DNA of 64,000 nucleotides from Amycolatopsis orientalis DSM 43388 (GTDB lineage: Bacteria > Actinomycetota > Actinomycetes > Mycobacteriales > Pseudonocardiaceae): the NCBI RefSeq assembly GCF_000411975.1, contig NZ_ASXG01000099.1:62001-126000 (forward strand), in the 5' to 3' direction. Under the pieces are notes generated by a model that saw nothing but the letters and a program-made list of their open reading frames with translations, was not told where the DNA came from and did no database searches. A program made the translations under genes and the position numbers. Below, one piece after another: positions 17,302 to 25,926 of this stretch (position 1 is the first letter of the stretch; the number at the start of each line of letters is the position of its first letter).

Positions 17302-17930
17302 CCTGCGCCTGGCCAGCCCGCGCCGCGGCTGAGCGGAGGGCTGCCGAGCGTGCGCGCTGGCTGTCATTCCGGACGTCGGTCGCACCGTGCTTGGCCCGCG
17401 CACGCCAGGCTGGGCGAGCCCCGCGTTGCGGGTGAGCGGAGCGTTTCTGGCCGCCGAGCACGCGCGCTGACCGTCGTACTGACGTGGGCCGCCGGGTGCC
17501 AGGCCGCCGAACACGCGAGATGACTTGGGCTGGACGAGCGCCGCTGGCTGAGCGGAGCGCTCCCGGTCACCCAGCACGCGCACTGACCGTTGTCCAGACA
17601 ACGGGCCACACGGTGTTTAGCCCGAGTGTCGGGCGCGCCGAACACCCGAGCTGACTTGGGCTGGACGAGCGCCGCTGGCTGAGCGGAGCGCTCCCGGTCA
17701 CCCAGCACGCGCACTGACCGTTGTCCGGGCGTGGGCCGCACGGGCGTTTAGCCCCGGTGCCAGGCGGGCAGGGCACGCGAGATGACCTGCGCCAGGACGA
17801 GCCCCGCGCTGTGGCTGAGCGGAGCGCTCCGGGTCGCCAAGCACGCGCGCTGACCGTTGTCCGGGCGTGGGCCGCACGGGCGTTTAGCCCCGGTGCCAGG
17901 CGGGCCGGGCACGCGAGGTGGCCTCCGTCC
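17287..17930 (+). repeat. Degenerate 60-70 bp tandem repeats starting in the zur 3' end
   Basis: About ten copies of a core close to GCCGAGCACGCGCGCTGAC recur near 17287 (the last zur codons and stop), 17346, 17450, 17507, 17577, 17636, 17700, 17770, 17838 and 17908. They pair into larger units of 103-136 bases, marked by GAGCGGAG at 17331, 17434, 17550, 17681 and 17817. An exact match of nearly 60 bases links about 17714-17772 to 17851-17909. Frames through it encode periodic ARVLG-like peptides and lack start signals, so it is read as non-coding. Confidence 0.8.
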
Positions 17931-18434
17931 GGCGCGACCTGCTGCGGGTGGGCCGAGCGGTTCCGGCTCGTCGAGCGGTTGGCTCCGGAATCTCGCGGGC
18001 TGCGGAGCGAGGAGCCACAACGCGCACAGCTGCCGGGCGGGCTTCGGCTCAGCCGGGGTCGTGGACCAGGACTGCGGTGCCAACGATGGCCTGCTCCGGC
18101 GGCGGCTGGAGCGGTCCGGTCTGTTGGACATCTGAACCGGGCTCGGTGTGTGGTGGCGGGCCGTTCCGAGCTGGCTGGCGGCGCGTGGTTCATCCAGGGT
18201 TCGACGGGCAAGCGGAGCTGCGGCGAGCGTCTGGCTGCGGGGTTTCGCAACTCTGAGCGGACTCGGGCCGATCGCGATCCAGGGGCGGTTCGGGCACGTC
18301 TCAAGCGACGGGCTTGAGCGGGCACGCGAAGCCGGGCTGCTTCGGGCGAGGGAGCTCAGGTGCACCGGGCGGGTTGGCTCGGCGGTCCGCGCTCCGAAGG
18401 GGTCGGGGCGTAGGGGTCGAGAGCGCCGGTCCGT
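17931..18434. other. Gene-free stretch between repeat array and TIGR03943 gene
   Basis: About 500 bases; degenerate traces of the upstream repeat fade out near 17990. After that I see no gene, RNA or clear hairpin. Open frames on both strands are short or lack ribosome binding sites. Confidence 0.5.
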
Positions 18435-19190
18435 TCAGTATTCATACGGGTCCTTCGGCGCGGTGATCCGCTCGACGGTCGCTGGGATCAGGTCCGGCGT
18501 GTAGCTGTTGGCTTCGGTCGCGGTGCCCGGCACGATCTGGCCGGCGACGCGCAGCCAGGTGTCGCTCGGGAAGCGGTCGGCACCACCGCCCTTTAGGTGC
18601 ACGGTGACGGGGGCCGCGTCGGCGGCGCAGCAGCTGATCACCATGCGGGCCAACAAGGTTTGGCCTCCGGTGTGCACGACGAATCCGGAGATTTGAACCG
18701 TGCGTCCGTTCATGGTTCCGTTGGCGTCCCAGCCCGCGCGCGTGACGACCTCGTTCATCGCCATCGGCACCACTGCTCCGGCGGGGAGCGGCGGGAACGC
18801 GGCGGCGGACGTGGTCGCGGCGCTGGCGGGCAGGCGTGCTTCGGTGCGGGTGACCGAATCCGCGCCGAGTGCGGGCGGGGCGACCAGGAATACCGCCAGT
18901 ACCGGAACGACCAGCAGCCAGGCCGAGCGCGCCGGGTGATGGTGGTGGCCGTGCGCGTCTGGATGTTCGGTGTGTGCTTCGGACTCGTGGACGGCTTTTG
19001 CCGCGGCGCGCGCGGTTGCGATGTCGCGGATGATGGCTGTCGCGCCCAGCAGCAGCATCACCGCACCGCCGGCGATGATCCATGGTTGCTGGGCTGGTTT
19101 TACGTAGCGCAAGTAGTCGCCGTTGAGCGCGATCTTCACGAGGGCACCGCCGAGGAGAATCAGCAGCACGTTCTGGGTTTCGCGCCTCAT
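18435..19190 (-). CDS. TIGR03943 family (YcgQ/DUF1980) putative permease subunit
   Basis: 251 residues. Two N-terminal transmembrane helices and a third near residue 95 (WLLVVPVLAVFLVAPPALG) precede an extracytoplasmic C-terminal domain with a CC pair (MVISCCAADAAPV). Between the second and third helices lies the His-rich loop ESEAHTEHPDAHGHHHHPA, a plausible metal-binding site. ATG 19188-19190 overlaps the permease stop (ATGA). This family regularly accompanies COG0701 permeases. Proximity to zur and the His loop suggest zinc or another metal, which is inference. Confidence 0.88.
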   Translation of the reverse strand: MRRETQNVLLILLGGALVKIALNGDYLRYVKPAQQPWIIAGGAVMLLLGATAIIRDIATARAAAKAVHESEAHTEHPDAHGHHHHPARSAWLLVVPVLAVFLVAPPALGADSVTRTEARLPASAATTSAAAFPPLPAGAVVPMAMNEVVTRAGWDANGTMNGRTVQISGFVVHTGGQTLLARMVISCCAADAAPVTVHLKGGGADRFPSDTWLRVAGQIVPGTATEANSYTPDLIPATVERITAPKDPYEY

Positions 19191-20206
19191 CGGACGCCTC
19201 CGAGGAAAATCACGCCCGCTACGGTGCCGCAGGCGATCGCCACCACGAAGGTGACCGGGGCGAACCGCGTGGCGAAGGAGCGGCCGAAAGTGCCTGTCTG
19301 CAAAGCGAAAAGCTTGACGTCGATAGCCGGGCCGACCACCAGGAACACCAGCTTCGGCAGCAACGGCACCGCGGTGAGCGAAGCGGCGACGAACGCGTCG
19401 GCCTCGCTGCACAACGCGAGGACAACAGCCAGGACCGCCATCACCACGACGCCGACGATGATCTGCCCGGACAACACTTCGAACCACTTCGCGGGCACGA
19501 GAACGTTGAGCGAGGCGGAAATCAGCGCGCCGAGGACGAGAAAACCGCCGGCTTCCACGAGATCGGTGCGAGCGGTTTCGGCGAAGACGCGCCATCGCTG
19601 TCCCGGTTGGACGTCGGGCAAACGGCGCAGCGCCCGCTCGGTGATCCAGGAGAGCTTGCCCCAGCGGGCCCAGATCCAGCCCATCGCCATCGCGGTGGCG
19701 AGCGAGCCGGCGAACCGGGCGAACACCATTTCCGGGCGGCCGGGGAACGCGACCGCGGTGGCCACCAGCACGACCGGGTTCACCGCGGGTGCGGCGAGCA
19801 GGAACGTGAGCGCGGCTGCAGGCGCGACGCCTTGGCCGATCAACCGGCGTGCCACCGGCACCGACGCGCATTCGCAACCGGGCAAGGCGACTCCGGCCAG
19901 CCCGGCGACTCCGACTGCGGCCGGCGCTTTCTTCGGCAGCACCCGTTCCAGCGCGCGGGCGGGCACGAACGCGGCGATCGCACCGCTGATCAGCACGCCG
20001 AGCACGAGAAACGGCAGCGCCTGCACGCACACCGCGACGAACACGGTGGATCCGGTGCGCAGCGCGGGCACGTCGAAGAGATCCTGAAGCTTGCTCTGGC
20101 CGAGGACGGCGACCAACAGCACGGCGCACAGGATTTCGACGGAGCTGATCCGGAACCGCCGCGTGCGGGGGCGCTTCTCGGCGGCGTTGCTGGAAAGAGT
20201 TTCCAC
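19187..20206 (-). CDS. COG0701/DUF318 permease (YcgR/ArsP-like)
   Basis: 339 residues as drawn, with about eight membrane segments. Family motifs are clear: LPGCECASVPVARRL (the GCxC motif), LLAAPAVNPVVL, and CSEADAFVAAS in the second repeat. Members move or handle metals or metalloids or organic arsenicals; substrate unknown here. The start is uncertain: GTG 20204-20206 (VETLSSNAAEK) is used, while GTG 20291-20293 would add 29 residues; neither has a strong ribosome binding site. It forms a two-gene operon with the TIGR03943 gene. Confidence 0.88.
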   Translation of the reverse strand: METLSSNAAEKRPRTRRFRISSVEILCAVLLVAVLGQSKLQDLFDVPALRTGSTVFVAVCVQALPFLVLGVLISGAIAAFVPARALERVLPKKAPAAVGVAGLAGVALPGCECASVPVARRLIGQGVAPAAALTFLLAAPAVNPVVLVATAVAFPGRPEMVFARFAGSLATAMAMGWIWARWGKLSWITERALRRLPDVQPGQRWRVFAETARTDLVEAGGFLVLGALISASLNVLVPAKWFEVLSGQIIVGVVVMAVLAVVLALCSEADAFVAASLTAVPLLPKLVFLVVGPAIDVKLFALQTGTFGRSFATRFAPVTFVVAIACGTVAGVIFLGGVR

Positions 20207-21132
20207 GACGGCGATGATGCCAGCCGGGTCCGACAGAACCCCAGCCGCCGGTGTCGCGAAGGGTCCCCTCGCGCCGGTTTTGCGGAATGTCACCCGATTG
20301 GGAGGGAGAAACGGGGCGGAATCGGGCGCGGTGGAGAAGGGAACGCGGCGTGGATCTCTTGACTGGAAGAGGTTGGCGGCGCATCGAGGGAGACGAGCAG
20401 GCTCAGGCGCGAGCGTCGGAGGCGGTCACGAGAGGTCCTCGGCGATTCCGACGGCACATCACAAAACCGGACGGACCTCGCGCGGGGATTCCGCCGCAAC
20501 AGCGAAGCTACCGACGAGACGCGCCCGACCAAGCGGGCCGCAGCAACCGCGCAGAAGCAACCGCCGCGAACTGCAGAGCCAGCAACGAGAGAGCCGCACG
20601 GGCCGTAATTAGAAGCCGAACGCACGCCGAGCAGAAGCATCCACTGCGAACTGCAGAGCCAGCAACGAGAGAGCCGCACGGGCCGTAGTCAGAAGCCAAA
20701 CGCACGCCGCGCGGCAACACCCACCGCAATCGGAAGCGCCGACAGCGAGATGTCCACGGCGATGCAGGCGCAACCAAGCACCTACCGGACGGGGCTTTCG
20801 CCGCGAGCAGCAAAGGCGGTAACCAGAGGCCGCAGCCAAGCAGACCGCGATCAGCGGGGCGACGGCGAAACCGGAGACCCCCGAGCCGGTGCGGGAAGAA
20901 GAGCCGCTCGCGCCGCCGGAGCGGCCGCAGCCCAGCACGCCGCCGACCAACGAAACCGAACGCGCACCAACTGAACCAGACCCGAGAGGTCCCCAGCCAA
21001 GCAAGCGGCAAGACGGCGGAAGCGAGCGGCCGACCGGCCAAGAACGCGAAGCGAGCCCCAACCGGAAGCAACTGGCCAACTCGCGAAAACCCGGCCAACT
21101 GCACCGCAGGAAGCGAACCCCCACGAACAGCC
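20207..21132. repeat. Gene-free repeat-bearing region between permease and YbjN-like gene
   Basis: About 925 bases, A/G-rich on the plus strand. Two adjacent 80-base direct repeats begin at 20568 and 20648, identical over about 40 bases starting GAACTGCAGAGCCAGCAACG. Weaker related words (GCAACCG, AGAAGCCAAACGCACGCC) are scattered to about 21080. The permease promoter should lie at the left end. No convincing gene is present on either strand. Confidence 0.55.
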
Positions 21133-21552
21133 TCAGGCCTCCACTCCCGGCAACTCCGTCCGAAGCTGCGAAGCAGTCGAAACCACCAGCATCAGCAACG
21201 TCCCCAGCGGCGAAGGATCCATCCCTTCCGCCGGGAACGCGTATCGCAGCGTCACGTCCATCCCGCGCTCCGTGTGGCCCACGCCCAGCGTCCCGAACAA
21301 CCCCTGTCCGGCCCGCTCGGCGACCGCCGCGGCGAGGCCTGGGTCGTCGGGCTGGTCCCAGGCCACCACGCAGGTCAGGCTGAGCACCGTCAGGCCGTCG
21401 GCGAGGCGGGTGGCCTGGATGACGCACGGGACGTCCGCGTGGGAGAACGTGATCGCGCCGTCGTCGTCGACGTGGACTTCCAGGTAGCGTTCCAGTGCTT
21501 CGCGCGCCCGGGCGAGCAGTGCGCCGGTCTCGGCGGCTTCCGCGGTGCTCAT
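21133..21552 (-). CDS. YbjN/type III chaperone-like domain protein (Rv2360c position)
   Basis: 139 residues, no membrane segment. The sequence ([20 protein letters not shown], then [19 protein letters not shown]) has the alternating helix-sheet look of the YbjN / class IB chaperone fold. It occupies the position of Rv2360c in mycobacteria. ATG 21550-21552 overlaps the uppS stop (ATGA), so it is co-translated with uppS. Function unknown. Confidence 0.7.
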   Translation of the reverse strand: MSTAEAAETGALLARAREALERYLEVHVDDDGAITFSHADVPCVIQATRLADGLTVLSLTCVVAWDQPDDPGLAAAVAERAGQGLFGTLGVGHTERGMDVTLRYAFPAEGMDPSPLGTLLMLVVSTASQLRTELPGVEA

Positions 21553-22367
21553 TTCGCGCTCCCTGCCTGGTCCACCGCACCGCCGAACCGGCGATCGCGT
21601 TTCGCGAAGTCGAGGCACGCCTGCCACAGGTGGGTCCGGTCGAAGTCCGGGAACAGCGTGTCCTGGTACACCATCTCCGCGTATGCCGACTGCCACAGCA
21701 GGAAGTTCGAGGTCCGCTGTTCCCCGGACGGCCGCAGGAACAGGTCCACGTCCGGCATTTCCGGCTGGTACAGGTACTTCGCGACGGTGCGCTCGTCGAT
21801 CTTGTCCGGGTTGATCTTCCCCGCCGCGACGTCCTGGCCGATCCGGCGCATCGCGTCGCCCAGTTCGGCGCGGCCGCCGTAGTTGACGCACATCGTCATG
21901 TTGAGCTTGGTGTTGTGCTTGGTTTTCTCTTCCGCGATCTGCAGTTCCTTGATCACGCTCGCCCACAGCTTCGGCCGCCGCCCGGCCCAGCGGATGCGCA
22001 CGCCGATCGAGCCGAGGTAGTCGACCTGGCGGCGGATGGTGTCGCGGTTGAAGCCCATGAGGAACCGCACTTCCTCGGGGCTCCGCTTCCAGTTCTCCGT
22101 CGAGAAGGCGTACACCGACAGCCACTTCACGCCGATTTCGACCGCGCCGCTCGCGACGTCGATCATCACGGCCTCGCCGCGTTTGTGGCCCTCGATCCGC
22201 GGCAGGCCGCGCTGGTTGGCCCAGCGGCCGTTGCCGTCCATGACGAGCGCGACGTGCTTCGGCACCAGGTCCGGCGGGATTTCCGGCGGCTTCGCGCCGG
22301 AGGGATGCGGATCCGGCGCCCGCAGCTCGTACCCGGTCGAGCGGGTCTCCCGTCCCCTGCGCAGCAC
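21549..22367 (-). CDS. uppS: Isoprenyl transferase (cis-prenyl diphosphate synthase)
   Basis: 272 residues. Builds long-chain Z-polyprenyl diphosphate, the lipid carrier for cell-wall synthesis. The signature [18 protein letters not shown] holds the catalytic Asp. Later motifs are [15 protein letters not shown], the [11 protein letters not shown] segment and [22 protein letters not shown] 22365-22367 is supported by AGGAGG six bases upstream. It lies 26 bases downstream of recO and overlaps the next gene, forming a recO-uppS-YbjN operon conserved in actinobacteria. Confidence 0.95.
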   Translation of the reverse strand: MLRRGRETRSTGYELRAPDPHPSGAKPPEIPPDLVPKHVALVMDGNGRWANQRGLPRIEGHKRGEAVMIDVASGAVEIGVKWLSVYAFSTENWKRSPEEVRFLMGFNRDTIRRQVDYLGSIGVRIRWAGRRPKLWASVIKELQIAEEKTKHNTKLNMTMCVNYGGRAELGDAMRRIGQDVAAGKINPDKIDERTVAKYLYQPEMPDVDLFLRPSGEQRTSNFLLWQSAYAEMVYQDTLFPDFDRTHLWQACLDFAKRDRRFGGAVDQAGSAK

Positions 22368-22393
22368 TCGCGGCCTCCTGAAGAATGGACTTC

Positions 22394-23170
22394 CTACCCG
22401 GCCGACCCTACTGGGCCCGGCCCGGCGGCCTCCCGGGCACGCCGCTCCACGAGCGGGAGCGACCGCAACTGCCGCTCCAGATGCCACTGCAGATGCGCCG
22501 CGACCAGGCCGGACGCGTCCCGGCGGGTGATCCCCGGCGCCGCTTCCGCGACCGCCCACTCCCCCTGCAGCAGCGCGTCCAGCAGAGTCAGCACCTCGGG
22601 TGCGGGATGCACCGAACCGGCGATGCGGCAGTCCGGGCACATCGAGCCGCCCGCGGCGACGTTGAACGCGGCGTGCGGGCCGGGCAGGCCGCAGCGGGCG
22701 CATTCGGTGATCGCCGGGGCCCAGCCGGCGTAGGCCATGGCCCGGAGGAAGAACGCGTCGAGCACCAGGGACGCGTCCCGCTGTCCGCCGGCCAGGGCCC
22801 GCAACGCGCCCACGACCAGCAGATACAGCTTCAGAACCGGTTCGCCCTCTTCAGCCGAGAGCCGGTCCGCGGTTTCCGCGATCGCGCTCGCCGCGGTGTA
22901 GCGCTGGTAGTCGGCCACCAGCGGCAGGGCGAACGCGTCGACGGTCTCGACCTGGGTGATGACGTCGAGCGACCGGCCCGGATAGAACTGCACGTCCACG
23001 TGCCCGAACGGCTCCAGCCGCGCCCCGAACCGCGACGACGTGCGCCGCACGCCCTTCGCGACGGCCCGGACCTTGCCGTGCCGCCTCGTGAGCAGGGTGA
23101 CGATCCGGTCGGCCTCGCCCAGCTTGTGCGTGCGCAGCACCACCCCGGTGTCGCGGTAGAGGTTCACCAC
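22394..23170 (-). CDS. recO: DNA repair protein RecO
   Basis: 258 residues, usual length. An N-terminal OB-fold ([20 protein letters not shown], then [20 protein letters not shown]) and a helical C-terminal domain with a zinc-binding C-x2-C pair (ECARCG and MCPDC). It helps load RecA on gaps through the RecFOR pathway. The first start is GTG 23168-23170, with a second GTG directly after it; either may be used. Confidence 0.94.
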   Translation of the reverse strand: MVNLYRDTGVVLRTHKLGEADRIVTLLTRRHGKVRAVAKGVRRTSSRFGARLEPFGHVDVQFYPGRSLDVITQVETVDAFALPLVADYQRYTAASAIAETADRLSAEEGEPVLKLYLLVVGALRALAGGQRDASLVLDAFFLRAMAYAGWAPAITECARCGLPGPHAAFNVAAGGSMCPDCRIAGSVHPAPEVLTLLDALLQGEWAVAEAAPGITRRDASGLVAAHLQWHLERQLRSLPLVERRAREAAGPGPVGSAG

Positions 23171-23219
23171 CCCGACATCGTCGCACTTCGCCGTCGATGC
23201 CGGGGCGGGACACCCTGGA

Positions 23220-23678
23220 TCAGCAGTAGCTGCCGGTGCAGTAGTAGCTGTGCACCTCGGACGCGGCCGTGATGCCGATGATGATCATGATGATCGCGAC
23301 GAGCCAGCCCAGCGCCCCGAGGATGGTGGCGATCAGGCACAGCGTCTTCGTCGTCTGCGACGCCTGCTGGGCCATCGCGTAGTTGCCCTGCATCTTGTAC
23401 GACTGGACCTCGTTCGACTTCATGATCGCGAAGATCGCGAGGATCCACATCAGGAAGATGCAGCCGATCGCCCAGCCCTTGTAGTCCTTGATGGCGTTCA
23501 GGTCGCCGCCGGGCGCGCCGCCGAAACCAGGCTGGCCGTACGGCGCGGGCTGGCCGTAGGGCTGCTGCGGGTACGGCTGCGCGGGCGTCGGGCCGGACTG
23601 CGGGTACGGCTGCTGGCCGTAAGGCTGCTGCGGCTGGCCGCCGTAGGGCTGCTGGGGCTGGCCGTAGGGATTGGTCAT
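23220..23678 (-). CDS. CD225/dispanin-family membrane protein with Pro/Gln/Tyr-rich N-terminus
   Basis: 152 residues. The first 55 or so are a PYGQPQQ-type tail. A CD225 domain follows (about 60-150): membrane segment GWAIGCIFLMWILAIFAIM, the polar link KSNEVQSYKMQGNYAMAQQA, and a second segment TLCLIATILGALGWLVAII. This is the fold of interferon-induced transmembrane and other dispanin proteins, which in bacteria are of unknown role. The N-terminus MTNPYGQP matches that of the RDD protein upstream, and the four genes 23220-25850 look like one membrane-protein cluster. Confidence 0.85.
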   Translation of the reverse strand: MTNPYGQPQQPYGGQPQQPYGQQPYPQSGPTPAQPYPQQPYGQPAPYGQPGFGGAPGGDLNAIKDYKGWAIGCIFLMWILAIFAIMKSNEVQSYKMQGNYAMAQQASQTTKTLCLIATILGALGWLVAIIMIIIGITAASEVHSYYCTGSYC

Positions 23679-23723
23679 CTGGGTTCCCCCGAGTTCCTCG
23701 TACTTACCGTGATCCGGTGCGGA

Positions 23724-24899
23724 TCAGGACTGGGCCGGACCGGGCTTCGGCGTATCCGGCTTGATCATCTGCGTCGCTTCCGGCTCGCCGGCCGGCGGCA
23801 CGACCTGGGTGCGCTCGGCGGAGCCGGGCGCTTCGGACGGTGGCTGGGGTGCGGGCGGGCGCACGACCTGCGTCGGCTCGGGCTGGTCGAACGGCGCGGG
23901 ACCGGGCGGCTGCGGCGCGGCGGGCGGCTGCCCGAAACCCGGCTGCGGCTGACCGGGCTGGCTGAACGGCAGCTGCGGCTGGCCGGGCTGGCCGAACGCG
24001 GGCTGCGGCTGGCCGGGCTGCCCGAACGCGGGCTGCGGCTGGCCGAATCCTTGCTGCGGCGGGGTTCCCGGGACCGGCGGCTGGCCGAAGCCCGGCTGCG
24101 GGGCGGCGAATCCGGGCTGCGCGGCGGGAGAACCGGGGTGCGGCTGGGCGGGGAACCCGCCCGAGGCGGGCTGCCCGAATCCCGGCTGTCCCGGGAGTCC
24201 GCCCGGCTGGCCCGGCTGCCCGAATCCGCCGGGCTGACCGGGAAATCCACCGGGCTGACCGGGTTGGCCGGGCTGGCCGAAACCACCGGGCTGCCCCGGG
24301 AATCCGCCGGGCTGCCCCGGCTGACCGAACCCGCCAGGCTGGGCGGAATACCCGCCCGGCTGGCCGATGCCGCCCGGCGCGCCCGCGGGCTCGGCGGGCA
24401 CCACGATCGTGCTGAGGATCTTGTCCGAGAACGTCTGCGCTTTGTCGTCCCACAGCGGCCACAGGTAGCCGAGGGCGAACGCCATGCTGTCCAGCGCGTG
24501 CGCGACGTCGCGGACGAACGCCATCCCGGCGCCGATCGGTTCGCCGGTGGCCTCGCTGACGAGTTTGATGCCGACGATCCTCTTGCCCAGCGACTGGCCG
24601 GTGTTGCCGCCGTTGATCCAGCGGTTGAAGACCGTCCAGGCGAGATTGCCGAGAATCGCGAGGGCGTAGACGATCGCGCCCGCGATGCCGGACGCGATCG
24701 ACACGAGCAGTGCGACGATGATCCCGCCGAGGAGCGGGGCGAAGTCGATGAGGTAGGCGCCGGCGCGCTGGCCCCAGTCCGCGTAGACCCGGGCGGGACC
24801 GTACGGCTGGGGGTAGCCCGGCGGCTGCTGTCCCGGCGGCGCGCCGAACGACGGTCCGCTTTGCGGCGGGCCGCCGGGCTGGCCGTAGGGATAGGTCAT
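23724..24899 (-). CDS. RDD-family membrane protein with very long Pro/Gly/Gln-rich tail
   Basis: 391 residues. A short MTYPYGQPGG-type start precedes an RDD domain (about 38-165): the Arg in WGQRAGAYLIDFAPLLGG, then membrane segments and the GNTGQSLGKRIVGIKLV and FVRDVAHALDS motifs. The remaining 220 residues are a repetitive GQPGQPGGF-type tail, ending with three ExTQ(V/M)(V/I) motifs at about T343, T364 and T376. These resemble Ser/Thr-kinase targets recognised by FHA domains, which is an inference. RDD proteins are membrane proteins of unclear, sometimes transport, function. ATG 24897-24899. The palindrome GTCCAC-G-GTGGAC lies 40 bases upstream. Confidence 0.85.
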   Translation of the reverse strand: MTYPYGQPGGPPQSGPSFGAPPGQQPPGYPQPYGPARVYADWGQRAGAYLIDFAPLLGGIIVALLVSIASGIAGAIVYALAILGNLAWTVFNRWINGGNTGQSLGKRIVGIKLVSEATGEPIGAGMAFVRDVAHALDSMAFALGYLWPLWDDKAQTFSDKILSTIVVPAEPAGAPGGIGQPGGYSAQPGGFGQPGQPGGFPGQPGGFGQPGQPGQPGGFPGQPGGFGQPGQPGGLPGQPGFGQPASGGFPAQPHPGSPAAQPGFAAPQPGFGQPPVPGTPPQQGFGQPQPAFGQPGQPQPAFGQPGQPQLPFSQPGQPQPGFGQPPAAPQPPGPAPFDQPEPTQVVRPPAPQPPSEAPGSAERTQVVPPAGEPEATQMIKPDTPKPGPAQS

Positions 24900-25074
24900 C
24901 GAGTGTCCCCCTCGTCGCTGCGAACTGGGCCTGGCCGGGTCCACGGTGGACACGTCAGTGCGCGGGAGCGTACCTCGTGCGGCGACGCGAGGCCGAGCAG
25001 GTGTCCGCTTCGGGTGACTCGTTGGACGCGAAGACCGCCGAATCGGTTCCAGGGACAGCGAAAACGAGGCGAAC

Positions 25075-25530
25075 TCACACGAACAGGCTGGTGAACGGCG
25101 CGAACGGAAGGTTGCGCACCACGAACCACACGACGAACACGACCGCGACGACGTGCGGTGTCCAGCGCCAGTGCAGCCACGACCGCACCATGCGGCCGCG
25201 CAGCCGTCCCGTCGTCCAAGCGAGGCCGCTCCACGCGAACAACGCGACGAACGCCAAGGCCACCGCGTTGTAGTGCAGCGCCGCGGAAAAATCGCCGTGC
25301 AGCACGCTGTAGGCCATGCGCAGGCCGCCGCAGCCGGGGCAGTCGATCCCGAAAAGCAGCTTCGTCGGGCACACCGGGAGCGGGCCGCCGGGAGTGGTCG
25401 GATCGCCGAACCACACCGCGACGCAGCCGAGGCCGATCCCGCCCGCCGCGGCCGCGGGACCGGCGAGAGCCCTTGCCACCGCACGGGTTCCGCGCGCCGG
25501 CAGTCCGGTGTAGACGGTGTTCAGTGCCAC
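25075..25530 (-). CDS. DUF2752 membrane protein
   Basis: 151 residues with four hydrophobic segments. The DUF2752 signature lies between the first two: CPTKLLFGIDCPGCGGLRMA, then YSVLHGDFSAALHYN. Function unknown. GTG 25528-25530 overlaps the CD225 gene end by ten bases, so coupling is likely. DUF2752 genes often stand beside CD225 genes in actinobacteria, as here. Confidence 0.85.
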   Translation of the reverse strand: MALNTVYTGLPARGTRAVARALAGPAAAAGGIGLGCVAVWFGDPTTPGGPLPVCPTKLLFGIDCPGCGGLRMAYSVLHGDFSAALHYNAVALAFVALFAWSGLAWTTGRLRGRMVRSWLHWRWTPHVVAVVFVVWFVVRNLPFAPFTSLFV

Positions 25531-25850
25531 CAGAGCACGTTCCCGGCGACCAGCAGCACGATGAGCGCGACGAGCACGTACAGCCCGATCAGGATGGCGA
25601 CGCTGAGCGCCGACCACATCGCCCACTTGCGCGCCTCGTCCGCCGCGCGGTGCGCTTCGGCCGCGTATCCCTGGTACCACAACGTGTTCACCTGGCTGGC
25701 CTTGACGATCGCCACGATGCCCAGCGGCAGGCAGCAGAACACCGTCGCCAGGATCGCCCACACCAGATTGCTGTCCGGCGGCGGCGGGTACTGCGGCGGA
25801 TAGCCGTACGACGGAGGGTACGGGCCCTGCGGCGGATACGGGCCGGTCAT
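25521..25850 (-). CDS. CD225/dispanin-family small membrane protein
   Basis: 109 residues. A Pro/Tyr-rich start (PYPPQGPYPPSYGYPP) is followed by a CD225 domain with two membrane segments (NLVWAILATVFCCLPLGIVA and SVAILIGLYVLVALIVLLVA), linked by KASQVNTLWYQGYAAEAHRA. ATG 25848-25850. First gene of the CD225-DUF2752 pair. Function unknown. Confidence 0.87.
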   Translation of the reverse strand: MTGPYPPQGPYPPSYGYPPQYPPPPDSNLVWAILATVFCCLPLGIVAIVKASQVNTLWYQGYAAEAHRAADEARKWAMWSALSVAILIGLYVLVALIVLLVAGNVLWWH

Positions 25851-25926
25851 GCGGTCCCCCTGGACAATTCGGGTGCGGTCCGGCCTGACGCTACCCGCCC
25901 GCGCCGCCGGGCACGATCACTACCGG

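Noticed and set aside
17299-17930. Possible CRISPR array
   Set aside because: Units vary in length and sequence, there are no short identical repeats with unique spacers, and no cas genes are nearby.
17364-18325. Minus-strand frames with periodic ARVLG-like peptides
   Set aside because: The periodicity is that of the DNA repeats; no ribosome binding sites, and one frame continues antisense into zur.
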